Shown here one piece after another: positions 56,478 through 63,893 of a DNA stretch of 64,000 nt. Source of the DNA: Baekduia alba (GTDB lineage: Bacteria > Actinomycetota > Thermoleophilia > Solirubrobacterales > Solirubrobacteraceae); assembly GCF_028416635.1 (NCBI RefSeq), contig NZ_CP114013.1:3472001-3536000 (forward strand). The letters run 5' to 3'. A program made the position numbers and the translations under genes. Below the pieces are notes generated by a model, which saw only the letters and a program-made list of their open reading frames with translations, did not search any database and was not told where the DNA came from. Within the stretch, counting starts at the first letter, position 1; every line of letters begins with the position of its first letter.

Positions 56478-56527
56478 GGTTCGATTTCCGAAGCGTACGC
56501 CAACCGTAGCGGTTCGATTTCCGAAGC
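56478..56527. promoter_or_regulatory. Two 17-bp direct repeats between the CMD gene and hxlR
   Basis: GGTTCGATTTCCGAAGC occurs at 56478-56494 and 56511-56527, exactly 33 bp apart (about three helical turns). Each contains a TTCG...CGAA dyad. One lies next to the CMD gene ribosome binding site and the other just before the hxlR start, so they are the probable operators of the HxlR protein for both genes. Confidence 0.7.
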
Positions 56528-56536
56528 ACAACGCCG

Positions 56537-56830
56537 ATGCCCTCCCAGCACGCGATCAACGACCTCCTCGCGCTCCTCGGCCGCCGCTGGGTCCTGCGCG
56601 TCCTCTGGGAGCTGCGCGGCGACCCGCTCCCCTTCCGCCGCCTGCGCGCCGCGTGCGACGAGGTCTCCACCAGCGTCCTCAGCCAGCGCCTGCGCGAGCT
56701 GCGCGACGAGGGCCTCGTCACCCAGACCGACGACGACGCCTACACCTTGACCGCCGACGGTCGCGCGCTCGGCGACCAGCTCGTGGCGCTGAGCGCCTGG
56801 GCGACGGCGCGGTCGGCGCGGCGCCGCTGA
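56537..56830 (+). CDS. HxlR-family transcriptional regulator
   Basis: 97 residues, one winged helix: LLGRRWVLRVLWELRGDPLPFRRLRAAC, then SVLSQRLRELRDEGLVTQTD, the HxlR/MarR-like signature. There is no N-terminal Cys of the redox-sensing HypR type. It probably represses or activates the divergent CMD-family gene in response to an electrophile or aromatic compound and binds the paired repeats upstream. Its 3' end is followed by the terminator stem of the lepA-tail cassette. Confidence 0.92.
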   Translation: MPSQHAINDLLALLGRRWVLRVLWELRGDPLPFRRLRAACDEVSTSVLSQRLRELRDEGLVTQTDDDAYTLTADGRALGDQLVALSAWATARSARRR

Positions 56831-56844
56831 GGGGCAACCCCGAA

Positions 56845-56872
56845 GGGGAGACGCCCCTGAAGGCGCCTCCCC
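56845..56872 (-). terminator. Terminator stem of cassette A
   Basis: GGGGAGACGCC and GGCGCCTCCCC pair in 10 of 11 positions with a six-base loop. The flanking CCCCGA and GACGGTGCT sequences are shared with the stem at 57870-57893, showing that the two cassettes have related ends. It can also serve the convergent hxlR transcript. Confidence 0.6.
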
Positions 56873-56946
56873 GACGGTGCTGAGCTATCCGTAGGACTCG
56901 TCGTCCGAGTCGAACGACTTGCCCGGCCGGTTAGCTCGTGCCGGAA

Positions 56947-57114
56947 CTACCGGTCGTTCGCCTCGTCGTCGAGGGCGGTCTCCACGTCCGCCGGAGAAGC
57001 TCCCGTGAGATCGGCGAGCTGCTCGGTGGTGGGAGCCGGTGCGTCGGCCGGCTGGTTTTGCTGGATCACGGCGATCGTCGCCTGGAGATCCCGCTGTTCG
57101 TTGCTTCTCGTCAT
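56947..57114 (-). CDS. 55-residue protein of cassette A
   Basis: A small acidic protein: NEQRDLQATIAVIQQNQ, a Pro/Ala linker, then TTEQLADLTGASPADVETAL, which has the spacing of a helix-turn-helix. The ATG at 57114 follows AGGAAGG by about seven bases. In the minus-one frame right after its stop the sequence continues as a plausible tail ending GKSFDSDDESYG before a stop at about 56885, so a longer frameshifted product cannot be excluded. Function unknown; preceded by the long structured leader. Confidence 0.5.
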   Translation of the reverse strand: MTRSNEQRDLQATIAVIQQNQPADAPAPTTEQLADLTGASPADVETALDDEANDR

Positions 57115-57393
57115 GGTCGTCCTTCCTGACACGCTGCTGCGGCCATCGGTGGCCTTGTCGGTGTGGTGGTCGCTTCGCTGAGCGCGTACCACTGGTTCCC
57201 CCAGGCACGTGTGCCTGGGGTGGGTGAGCCCAGGTTGGCGTGGGCCCCGGATGCGGTCCCTGCTGTGCGCATCCCCACAAGGGGCCGGGGTGGTGCTGTT
57301 GTGCAATAGGGAGGGAACGCCCTGGACACTAGGCGAAGCGCCCGGCGCCGCCAATGCCGATCCCCAATCGCCGCGTTCAGCGCGCGGCGCGCG
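57115..57393 (-). ncRNA. Structured leader of cassette A
   Basis: Between the detached lepA 3' end and the small ORF. It holds a perfect 10-bp stem (57199-57208 with 57211-57220) and nested stems GGCCCC/GGGGCC (57243-57248, 57281-57286) enclosing GGATGCG/CGCATCC (57249-57255, 57268-57274). The same elements in the same order occur at 58347-58709, although the primary sequence differs widely. It does not match a riboswitch class known to me. Confidence 0.5.
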
Positions 57394-57832
57394 CTACTTC
57401 TGCGGGCGGTCGTCGCCGAGCTCGAGCACCGCGAGGAAGGCCTCCTGCGGGACCTCGATGCGGCCGACCTGCTTCATGCGCTTCTTGCCTTCCTTCTGGC
57501 GCTCCAGCAGCTTGCGCTTGCGGGAGATGTCGCCGCCGTAGCACTTCGCGGTGACGTCCTTGCGGTAGGCCTTCACGGTCTCGCGGGCCACGATCGCGGA
57601 GCCGATCGCGGCCTGGATCGGCACGTCGAACTGCTGGCGCGGGATCTTCGCGCGCAGCTTCTCGGTGAGGTTGCGGCCGATCTCATAGGCCTTGTCCTTG
57701 TGCACCACCATGGACAGGGCGTCGACCGGGTCGCCGGCCAGCAGGACGTCGAGCTTGGCCAGGTTCGACGGCCGCAGCCCGAGCACGTCGTAGTCCAGCG
57801 ACGCGTAGCCGCGGGTGCGCGACTTCAGCTGG
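57394..57832 (-). pseudogene. Detached copy of the lepA 3' end
   Basis: 57397-57832 matches 58713-59148 over 436 bp without gaps and with only two substitutions seen by eye (near the end, in the Glu-Leu-Gly codons). It encodes the last 145 residues of LepA, ending DDRPQK and TAG. There is no promoter or start of its own, and beyond 57832 similarity stops abruptly. A functional protein is unlikely; it looks like the left-behind 3' end from a duplication or an integration event. Confidence 0.85.
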
Positions 57833-57869
57833 CGGCAGATAGGCGCGCAGCTGTGGAGGCGACCCCGAG

Positions 57870-57893
57870 GGGGAGGCGCCGAAGCGCCTCCCC
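57870..57893 (-). terminator. UUCG-capped terminator stem of cassette B
   Basis: A perfect 10-bp stem (57870-57879 with 57884-57893) closed by UUCG in the minus-strand RNA. It resembles the stem at 56845-56872 including its flanks. No U-tract follows, as is common in high-GC actinobacteria. Confidence 0.65.
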
Positions 57894-57980
57894 GACGGTG
57901 CTGTCGTCCCGCAGGAGCGATCAGCGATCTTGTTGGTGTTCTTGATCAATCTGATGGGCGGTGGGCATCCTCCTCTGCGA

Positions 57981-58346
57981 TCACGCTGCACCGGGAGTGG
58001 GCACCGCGACCCAGGGCCACGAGAACCGCGGCGCGCGCCGTGTGCGACGCCCGCGTGGTCCCTCACCCTGTTCGATGATGCGGAACTTCGAAAATCGGTC
58101 GCCTTCTCGGTACCGCTTCTCGATGAGCCCTCGATCCTCCAGCCCCCAGAGAGACACCCAGAACGATGAGCCGAGGTTCAAGCGGTCCACCCCCGCGCCC
58201 TCTCCGCAGAAGTTGCGGGCGGCGGCGGTCCAGATGTCCAGAACGGTCATCCAACCGTCGCCTTCGCGCTTCGCTTCCGTGAGAACGTCGAGGATCGCCG
58301 CGTCCCACTCTCGTCTGCGCAGGCGGATCCTGCGGATCTTGCGCAT
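57981..58346 (-). CDS. 121-residue winged-helix-like protein of cassette B
   Basis: Begins with a very basic segment RKIRRIRLRRREWDAAILDV, then MTVLDIWTAAARNF, SSFWVSLWGLEDRGLIEKRY and RFSKFRIIEQGEG, a pattern of helix, helix and beta-wing as in small winged-helix DNA-binding proteins; the tail is Arg/Pro-rich. The ATG at 58346 follows GGAAGGA by about six bases; an ATG at 58361 lies inside the leader. Base composition is less GC-rich than the neighbouring housekeeping genes, suggesting acquisition. No family was recognised. Confidence 0.55.
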   Translation of the reverse strand: MRKIRRIRLRRREWDAAILDVLTEAKREGDGWMTVLDIWTAAARNFCGEGAGVDRLNLGSSFWVSLWGLEDRGLIEKRYREGDRFSKFRIIEQGEGPRGRRTRRAPRFSWPWVAVPTPGAA

Positions 58347-58709
58347 CTGCCGTCCTTCCATGGATTATGCCGGCGGCCTTCGATGGCCTTGTTGGTGTGG
58401 TCGATCGCCCCACTGAGCGCGTGCCCGTTGTCTCCCAAGGCACGCGTGCCTGAGGCAGGCGAGCTCAGGTCAGGCGAGGGCCCCGGATGCGGTCCCTGCT
58501 TCGCGCATCCCCACGGGGGCCGTGCGCACACGAACGAGCCGTGCGCGTGTGGGTTGGTGTCGTGAGTCGACATACGGAGGGAAGCTCCGGACGCTATTCA
58601 CGAGCTCGCCCGGCGCCAATGCCGATGGCCAATCGCTGCGATCAGCGATCGGCGCGTTCCTTCTGCGGGCGGTCGTCGCCGCGACGACCGACGACGCCGT
58701 CGGTCATCC
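58347..58709 (-). ncRNA. Structured leader of cassette B
   Basis: 363 bases between lepA and the winged-helix-like ORF. It has the palindrome AGGCACGCGTGCCT (58438-58451) and nested stems GGCCCC/GGGGCC (58479-58484, 58516-58521) around GGATGCG/CGCATCC (58485-58491, 58504-58510), matching leader A in order and spacing. A pair of GCGCACGG-like direct repeats lies upstream of them. The first 50 bases hold a remnant of the lepA end (58660-58681). Confidence 0.5.
58660..58681 (-). repeat. 22-base remnant of the lepA 3' end
   Basis: CTTCTGCGGGCGGTCGTCGC plus two bases repeats the end of lepA (58713-58734) and of its copy (57397-57418). In this position it is in line with the cassette A arrangement, so an earlier lepA end probably stood here before another end was placed upstream. 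Confidence 0.7.
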
Positions 58710-60527
58710 TCACTTCTGCGGGCGGTCGTCGCCGAGTTCCAGCACCGCGAGGAAGGCCTCCTGCGGGACCTCGATGCGGCCGACCTGCTTCATGCGCTTC
58801 TTGCCTTCCTTCTGGCGCTCCAGCAGCTTGCGCTTGCGGGAGATGTCGCCGCCGTAGCACTTCGCGGTGACGTCCTTGCGGTAGGCCTTCACGGTCTCGC
58901 GGGCCACGATCGCGGAGCCGATCGCGGCCTGGATCGGCACGTCGAACTGCTGGCGCGGGATCTTCGCGCGCAGCTTCTCGGTGAGGTTGCGGCCGATCTC
59001 ATAGGCCTTGTCCTTGTGCACCACCATGGACAGGGCGTCGACCGGGTCGCCGGCCAGCAGGACGTCGAGCTTGGCCAGGTTCGACGGCCGCAGCCCGAGC
59101 ACGTCGTAGTCCAGCGACGCGTAGCCGCGGGTGCGCGACTTCAGCTGGTCGAAGAAGTCCAGGACGACCTCGTTCAGCGGCAGGTCGTAGTGCAGCTGCA
59201 CGCGGTCCGCGCTGAGGTAGTGCATGCCGGCGTGCTCGCCGCGGCGCTCCTGGCACAGCTCCATCGTCACGCCCACGTACTCCTTGGGCAGCAGGATGGA
59301 GGCCTTGATGTAGGGCTCGCGAATCTCCTGGATCCGTGCGGGATCCGGCATGTCGGAGGGGTTGTGGACCTCGACGACGTCGCCGTTGGTCAGCGTCACC
59401 TCGAAGCTCACCGACGGCATCGTCGCCATCAGCTCGAGGTCGTACTCGCGCTCCAGCCGCTCGCGCACGATGTCCATGTGGAGCAGGCCCAGGAAGCCGC
59501 AGCGAAAGCCGAAGCCGAGCGCATCGGAGGTCTCGGGCTCCCACGCCAGCGCGGCGTCGTTGAGCGACAGCTTCTCCAAGGCATCGCGGAAGTCGGCGTA
59601 GTCGTCGTTCTCGATCGGGAAGAGCCCGCAGAAGACCATCGGCTTGACCTCGCGGTAGCCGGGCAGCGCCTCGGTCGCGCCGTTGCGCTTGGTCGTCAGC
59701 GTGTCGCCGACCCGCAGCTTGGTGACGTCCTTGATGCCGGTGATGAGGTAGCCGACCTCGCCGGCGGCCAGCTCCGCGACGGGCGTCATCGCCGGGGTGA
59801 AGAAGCCGATGTCGTCGATGTCGGCCTCGGTCGACGTGGCGATCGCGCGGATCGCCTCGCCCTTGCGGAAGACGCCGTCGACGACGCGGATGTAGGCCAC
59901 CACGCCGCGGTACTGGTCGAACTGCGAGTCGAAGATCAGCGCGCGCGCCGGGGCGTCGCGGTCGCCGTCGGGCGGCGGGACGCGCTGGACGAGCTGTTCC
60001 AGTACCTCGGTCACGCCCTCCCCGGTCTTGCCGGAGATGATCAGGATCGACTCGGGCTCCTCGCCGATCAGCTCGGCGACCTCGCCGGCGACGCGCTCTG
60101 GCTCGGCGCCCGGCAGGTCGATCTTGTTCAGGCACGGGATCAGCTCGAGCCCGGCCTCGACGGCGAGGTAGGTGTTGGCCACCGTCTGGGCCTCGACGCC
60201 CTGGGAGGCGTCGACGACGAGCAGCGCGCCTTCGCACGCGTTGAGCGACCGCGAGACCTCGTAGGTGAAGTCGACGTGGCCGGGCGTGTCGATGAGATGG
60301 AGCTGGTAGGTGTTGCCGTCGCGCGACGTGAAGTACACGCGGACGGCCTGGGACTTGATCGTGATCCCGCGCTCGCGCTCCAGGTCCATCGAGTCGAGCA
60401 GCTGCTCGCGCATGTCGCGGGAGGCGACCGTCTGGGTCATCTCCAGGATGCGGTCGGCCAGGGTCGACTTCCCGTGATCGATGTGGGCGATGATCGAGAA
60501 GTTGCGGATGCGGCTCTGGTCGGACAA
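58710..60527 (-). CDS. lepA: Elongation factor 4
   Basis: 605 residues from TTG at 60527. Ribosome back-translocase GTPase: G1 [17 protein letters not shown]3 [15 protein letters not shown]4 [10 protein letters not shown], then domains ending in the LepA-specific C-terminus (KAKIPRQ-like [38 protein letters not shown]). No ATG fits the N-terminus; [13 protein letters not shown] immediately after the TTG matches the start of LepA proteins. It begins 27 bases after murJ stops. Its 3' end is the one copied downstream. Confidence 0.96.
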   Translation of the reverse strand: MSDQSRIRNFSIIAHIDHGKSTLADRILEMTQTVASRDMREQLLDSMDLERERGITIKSQAVRVYFTSRDGNTYQLHLIDTPGHVDFTYEVSRSLNACEGALLVVDASQGVEAQTVANTYLAVEAGLELIPCLNKIDLPGAEPERVAGEVAELIGEEPESILIISGKTGEGVTEVLEQLVQRVPPPDGDRDAPARALIFDSQFDQYRGVVAYIRVVDGVFRKGEAIRAIATSTEADIDDIGFFTPAMTPVAELAAGEVGYLITGIKDVTKLRVGDTLTTKRNGATEALPGYREVKPMVFCGLFPIENDDYADFRDALEKLSLNDAALAWEPETSDALGFGFRCGFLGLLHMDIVRERLEREYDLELMATMPSVSFEVTLTNGDVVEVHNPSDMPDPARIQEIREPYIKASILLPKEYVGVTMELCQERRGEHAGMHYLSADRVQLHYDLPLNEVVLDFFDQLKSRTRGYASLDYDVLGLRPSNLAKLDVLLAGDPVDALSMVVHKDKAYEIGRNLTEKLRAKIPRQQFDVPIQAAIGSAIVARETVKAYRKDVTAKCYGGDISRKRKLLERQKEGKKRMKQVGRIEVPQEAFLAVLELGDDRPQK

Positions 60528-60553
60528 ACGGCCGCCCAGGATAGAGGCCGCGG

Positions 60554-62212
60554 TCAGCCGGCCGCCAGGCGGCCCCGCACGAGGCGGCGCAGCTGCTCGG
60601 CCTCCGGGATCCGCATCGCGAGCACCACGTAGGTGTAGGCGACGGCGCCGAGCGCCAGCCCGCCGCCGACCGAGATGATCTGGCCGAGCAGGCCGCGGCC
60701 GAAGACCCAGTCCAGGCAGCCCCAGGACACCCACGCGACGATCCCGAACCAGGCCGCCGAGATCAGCATCCCGAAGACCATCTCGGCCGTCTCGCGGAAG
60801 TGGAGGCTGCCGTGGACCTCGCCGCGCAGCACGTAGAACTGCGCGCCGGCCATCGCGATGTCGGCGATCGCCGTCCCGGCCACGATCCCGCCGACGCCGA
60901 ACCCGAGCAGCACGAAGACGATGGAGACGCCGACGTTGACGACGAGGTTGGCGACGCTCAGGTAGGTGACCAGCCACGGGCGCTGGAGGCTGAAGAACGT
61001 GCGGGTCAGCAGCAGGTTCACGCCGCTGAACGGGAGGCTGAAGGAGAACCAGAACAGCGCCGTCGCGACGAGCTGGGTGTCGCTGGGCGTGAACGCGCCG
61101 CGCTGGAAGACCAGGCGCGTGATCGGCACGGAGAGCACGAGGGTCGCCGCCGTCGCGGGGAGCAGCATGAGGAAGATGAGCCGCAGGCCGCTGTCGACCG
61201 AGCCGCGCAGGCCCGCGAAGTCGCGCCGCGCGGCGAGCCGGCTGAGCTGCGGGAACAGGACCGTCGCGATCGCGACCGAGAACATTCCCTGTGGGAGCAT
61301 GTACACGCGGAACGCGTTGTCGATGGCGCGCGGCGCGTCGGTCGAGACGTAGGACCCGAGCACGGCGTTGGCGAACACGTTGAAGTTGATGAGGCCGAGG
61401 CCGAGCGTGACGGGGAGCATCAGCAGGAAGACCTGCTTGACGCGTGGATCGCGGTAGTCGAAGGACCACTCGAAGTGGAAGCCGACGGTCCTCAGCACCG
61501 GCAGGGCCATGAAGAACTGCACGACGGTCGCGACCAGGATCCCGAGCGCGTAGGCGTACATCTGCGCGTCGCCGTGGAACAGCGGGCGCGAGAACACCAG
61601 GAAGATCATGATCACGACGTTCCAGATCAGCGGCGAGAGCGCCGGGATCGTGAAGTGGTCGTAGGCCTGCAGGATCCCGACGGTCAGCCCGTTGAGGCCG
61701 AGGATCAGGACGATCGGGAACATCACGCGGCTCAGCCCGACGGCCAGCGAGTCCAGATGCGCGTCGAACTTGTCGCCCGTGAAGATCGGGACGATGAAGC
61801 CCGCGCCGAGGATGAACAGGGCGACGATCGCGCCGAGCCCCGCGAGCATGACCATGAACAACGTGGAGGCCAGCCGGAACGCCTCGCGCTTGCGGTCCTC
61901 CTCGAGCAGCTCGGTGAAGACGGGGACGAACGCGGCGCTGAGCGCCGAGTCGGCGAAGAGGCTGCGGACCACGTTCGGGATGTAGAACGCGATCGTGAAG
62001 GCGTTGATCGGGCCGCCGAGGCCGAAGTACTTGGCGGCGAGGACCTCCCGCATCAGGCCGGCGATCCGGGAGAGGCCCGTGAGGATCGAGAAGATCGCCG
62101 TGTTGCGGGCGAACGAGCGGCGGGGCGCTTCGGTCGGAGCCGGGCCGGCGCCGCCGCGCCCGCGCATGCGTGGGGAGCCGGGGCCGTCCACCGGTGGTGC
62201 CTCGCTCGTCAC
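60554..62212 (-). CDS. murJ: Lipid II flippase MurJ
   Basis: 552 residues, about 14 membrane helices after a 35-residue cytoplasmic start. Family motifs include [42 protein letters not shown] and [21 protein letters not shown]. It flips lipid II for peptidoglycan assembly. It lacks the pseudokinase domain of mycobacterial MviN. GTG start at 62212, with a -10-like element nine bases upstream. Confidence 0.94.
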   Translation of the reverse strand: MTSEAPPVDGPGSPRMRGRGGAGPAPTEAPRRSFARNTAIFSILTGLSRIAGLMREVLAAKYFGLGGPINAFTIAFYIPNVVRSLFADSALSAAFVPVFTELLEEDRKREAFRLASTLFMVMLAGLGAIVALFILGAGFIVPIFTGDKFDAHLDSLAVGLSRVMFPIVLILGLNGLTVGILQAYDHFTIPALSPLIWNVVIMIFLVFSRPLFHGDAQMYAYALGILVATVVQFFMALPVLRTVGFHFEWSFDYRDPRVKQVFLLMLPVTLGLGLINFNVFANAVLGSYVSTDAPRAIDNAFRVYMLPQGMFSVAIATVLFPQLSRLAARRDFAGLRGSVDSGLRLIFLMLLPATAATLVLSVPITRLVFQRGAFTPSDTQLVATALFWFSFSLPFSGVNLLLTRTFFSLQRPWLVTYLSVANLVVNVGVSIVFVLLGFGVGGIVAGTAIADIAMAGAQFYVLRGEVHGSLHFRETAEMVFGMLISAAWFGIVAWVSWGCLDWVFGRGLLGQIISVGGGLALGAVAYTYVVLAMRIPEAEQLRRLVRGRLAAG

Positions 62213-62221
62213 TGGGCGGGC

Positions 62222-62227
62222 ATGCTA
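62222..62227 (-). promoter_or_regulatory. -10-like hexamer of murJ-lepA
   Basis: TAGCAT on the minus strand ends nine bases before the GTG at 62212. Confidence 0.45.
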
Positions 62228-62332
62228 GGAGGTGGGCCGGGCGAAGGCGCCTGAGGCGGCGCCGGCGGCGGCGCCCCGAGGCGGGACGAGCGGAGGCGTC
62301 TGGGGCGGGCCGCGTCGCCGGCGCGAGCCCGC

Positions 62333-62338
62333 TAGAAT
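62333..62338 (+). promoter_or_regulatory. -10-like hexamer of rpsT
   Basis: TAGAAT ends 12 bases before the rpsT ATG; there is no Shine-Dalgarno sequence in the gap, so a leader of about five bases is inferred. Confidence 0.5.
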
Positions 62339-62350
62339 GCTCGGTCGCTC

Positions 62351-62620
62351 ATGGCGAACATTCACTCGCAGAAGAAGCGCATCCTCCGGGCCGAGCGTGA
62401 GCGCCTGGAGAACCGCCGCTACACGTCGACCATCAAGACCTACTTCCGCCGCCTCGAGGTTGCGGTTGGCGAGGGCGAGGACGCGACGGCTGACGTCGAG
62501 CATCGCGCCTTGATCCAGACGATCGACAAGGCCGTCAAGCGCGGCGCCCTGCACCGCAACACGGGCGCCCGCAAGAAGTCCCGCGCCGCCCGCGTGCGCG
62601 CCGGGCAGCCGTCGGCCTAA
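62351..62620 (+). CDS. rpsT: 30S ribosomal protein S20
   Basis: 89 residues, lysine- and arginine-rich, three-helix protein binding 16S rRNA: ANIHSQKKRILRAERERLEN at the start and HRNTGARKKSRAARV near the end. Divergent from murJ and convergent with holA, with an intrinsic terminator just after it. Close spacing of the -10 element to the ATG suggests a nearly leaderless message. Confidence 0.96.
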   Translation: MANIHSQKKRILRAERERLENRRYTSTIKTYFRRLEVAVGEGEDATADVEHRALIQTIDKAVKRGALHRNTGARKKSRAARVRAGQPSA

Positions 62621-62652
62621 GCGCTTCACCCACATCTCGCGCCGTGCTTCTG

Positions 62653-62682
62653 CGGCCCCCGGAGTGTTCTGGGGGCCGTTTT
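62653..62682 (+). terminator. Intrinsic terminator of rpsT
   Basis: CGGCCCCC (62653-62660) pairs perfectly with GGGGGCCG (62671-62678) and is followed by TTTT. It lies 32 bases after the rpsT stop. Confidence 0.85.
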
Positions 62683-62717
62683 CGCGTTGGTCGCCGGGCG
62701 CGCGGCGGAATCGAACC

Positions 62718-63695
62718 TCAGTGCGCGGCGGCCATCCGACCCAGGGCGCGGATGGTGGCGGTGTCGGGATCGAGGTCGCCCATGCCGCGGGTCTGGAGCT
62801 CGAGGTCGGCCAGCGTCTCCAACGCCCGCCGGAGCATCTCCGGGTCGGTGCCGCGAGCCTCCTTGATGCGGCGGTCCAGCGCCCACGGGCTGCCCTTGGT
62901 CGACGACTTCACCTGCGCGGGTGACTCGCCCGCCTCCAGCCGGTCGGCGATCGTGAGCACCTCGCGCAGCCGGCGCGCCATCAGCGGGATCAGCCGGCCG
63001 ATCGCCTCGCCCTGCTCGCGCAGCTCGAGGAACGAGCGGAAGACCGTGCGGCGGTCGCGGGCGACGAGCGCGTCGACCAGGCCCCAGACCTGGATCTCGG
63101 CCGAGTCGGCCGCCGCGTCGGTCACGTCGTCGGCAGTGAGCCGGGCGCCTGGGCCGTGCTCGAGCGTGAGCTTCTCCAGCTCGCGCAGCAGCCGCTGCTG
63201 ACGGTCGCCGACCTGGGCGACGAGCACCTGCGCGGCCCCGGGCTCGAGCTCGAGCCCGAGCCGCTTGGCCTCGGCCTGCACCCACTTCGGCAGCTCGCGC
63301 GACTTGACCGTCGCCTGCTCGATGACGTCGCCGCCGGCCTTGGCCACCGCCTTCGGCAGCGCCGCGGGCACCTTCGCCCGGCCGTCCTCGCGCGCGAAGA
63401 ACGCGACGGTGGTGTCGGGCGCGAGGTTGGCGAGCGCCGGCACGACGTGCGCGTCGACGTCGGCCTGCTTCCAGCGCTCGGCGCCGTCGACGACCACGAA
63501 GCGACGCCCGATCGCGAACGTCATCGCGCTCAGCGCGAGCCCGACGTTCTCCGGCGTCGACGCGTCGCCGTCGATGACCTCGAGACCGCCGGCGCCGCTC
63601 TCGGCCTCCGCGCGCCCGCGCAGGGCCGCCCGTCGTTCGGCGATCCGGCCGTGGTCGTCGCCGTGGATGAGGTACGCGGGCTTCCAGGTCGCCAT
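62718..63695 (-). CDS. holA: DNA polymerase III delta subunit
   Basis: 325 residues. Clamp-loader subunit that opens the beta clamp. KPAYLIHGDDHGRIAERRAAL at the N-terminus (degenerate P-loop region typical of delta), AFFAREDGRAKVPAALPKAV, and LLRELEKLTLEHGPGARLTADDV in the centre. The rpsT-holA neighbourhood is conserved in many bacteria. The start ATG is supported by a -10-like TAGACT nine bases upstream, at the border of a repeat element. Confidence 0.92.
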   Translation of the reverse strand: MATWKPAYLIHGDDHGRIAERRAALRGRAEAESGAGGLEVIDGDASTPENVGLALSAMTFAIGRRFVVVDGAERWKQADVDAHVVPALANLAPDTTVAFFAREDGRAKVPAALPKAVAKAGGDVIEQATVKSRELPKWVQAEAKRLGLELEPGAAQVLVAQVGDRQQRLLRELEKLTLEHGPGARLTADDVTDAAADSAEIQVWGLVDALVARDRRTVFRSFLELREQGEAIGRLIPLMARRLREVLTIADRLEAGESPAQVKSSTKGSPWALDRRIKEARGTDPEMLRRALETLADLELQTRGMGDLDPDTATIRALGRMAAAH

Positions 63696-63704
63696 CGAGG
63701 AGGC

Positions 63705-63710
63705 AGTCTA
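63705..63710 (-). promoter_or_regulatory. -10-like hexamer of holA at the element border
   Basis: TAGACT on the minus strand ends nine bases before the ATG at 63695 and overlaps the CTAG (63708-63711) that begins the repeat element. Confidence 0.4.
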
Positions 63711-63874
63711 GTGTCGGTGAGTCGGAAATTCGGGCGCAGCAGCTGGGATGCTCGGCCCCGTCTGACGGTCGTCGATGACCGCAGGTGAACCCCTGTTCAT
63801 CGAGGATCAGCGGCGAGCGTCAGGCGGCGGCGAGCGCCGAGATGCTGCCCACGGAGTTGATACTCAGGGACACT
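63708..63874. mobile_element. Possible element end or MITE-like element with AGTGTC termini
   Basis: CTAGTGTC at 63708 resembles the ends of the element at 36679. An inverted counterpart ending GACACT lies at 63869-63874; the two share AGTGTC-N2-TGAGT-N3-AA. The core of 165 bp is close to the 164-bp core of the first element, but the interiors are not alike. It may be a separate MITE or the terminal region of an insertion sequence that continues past the window. Confidence 0.35.
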
Positions 63875-63893
63875 CTGGTGAGGAAGCGACCGG

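Noticed and set aside
57324-57332. GGACACTAG inside leader A, as at the end of the 36679 element
   Set aside because: There is no partner inverted end nearby and the match is only nine bases; the corresponding place in leader B has a different sequence, so it is probably chance.
57115-58709. Assignment of the cassette leaders to a known riboswitch class
   Set aside because: I compared by memory with cobalamin, TPP, glycine, SAM and c-di-AMP consensus elements and found no match; the leaders are reported as unclassified structured RNA candidates.
62707-62717. T-loop-like sequence GGTTCGATTCC on the minus strand, as in a tRNA
   Set aside because: The T-stem pairs at only three of five positions and no acceptor, D or anticodon arm can be built around it; it lies just after the holA stop.
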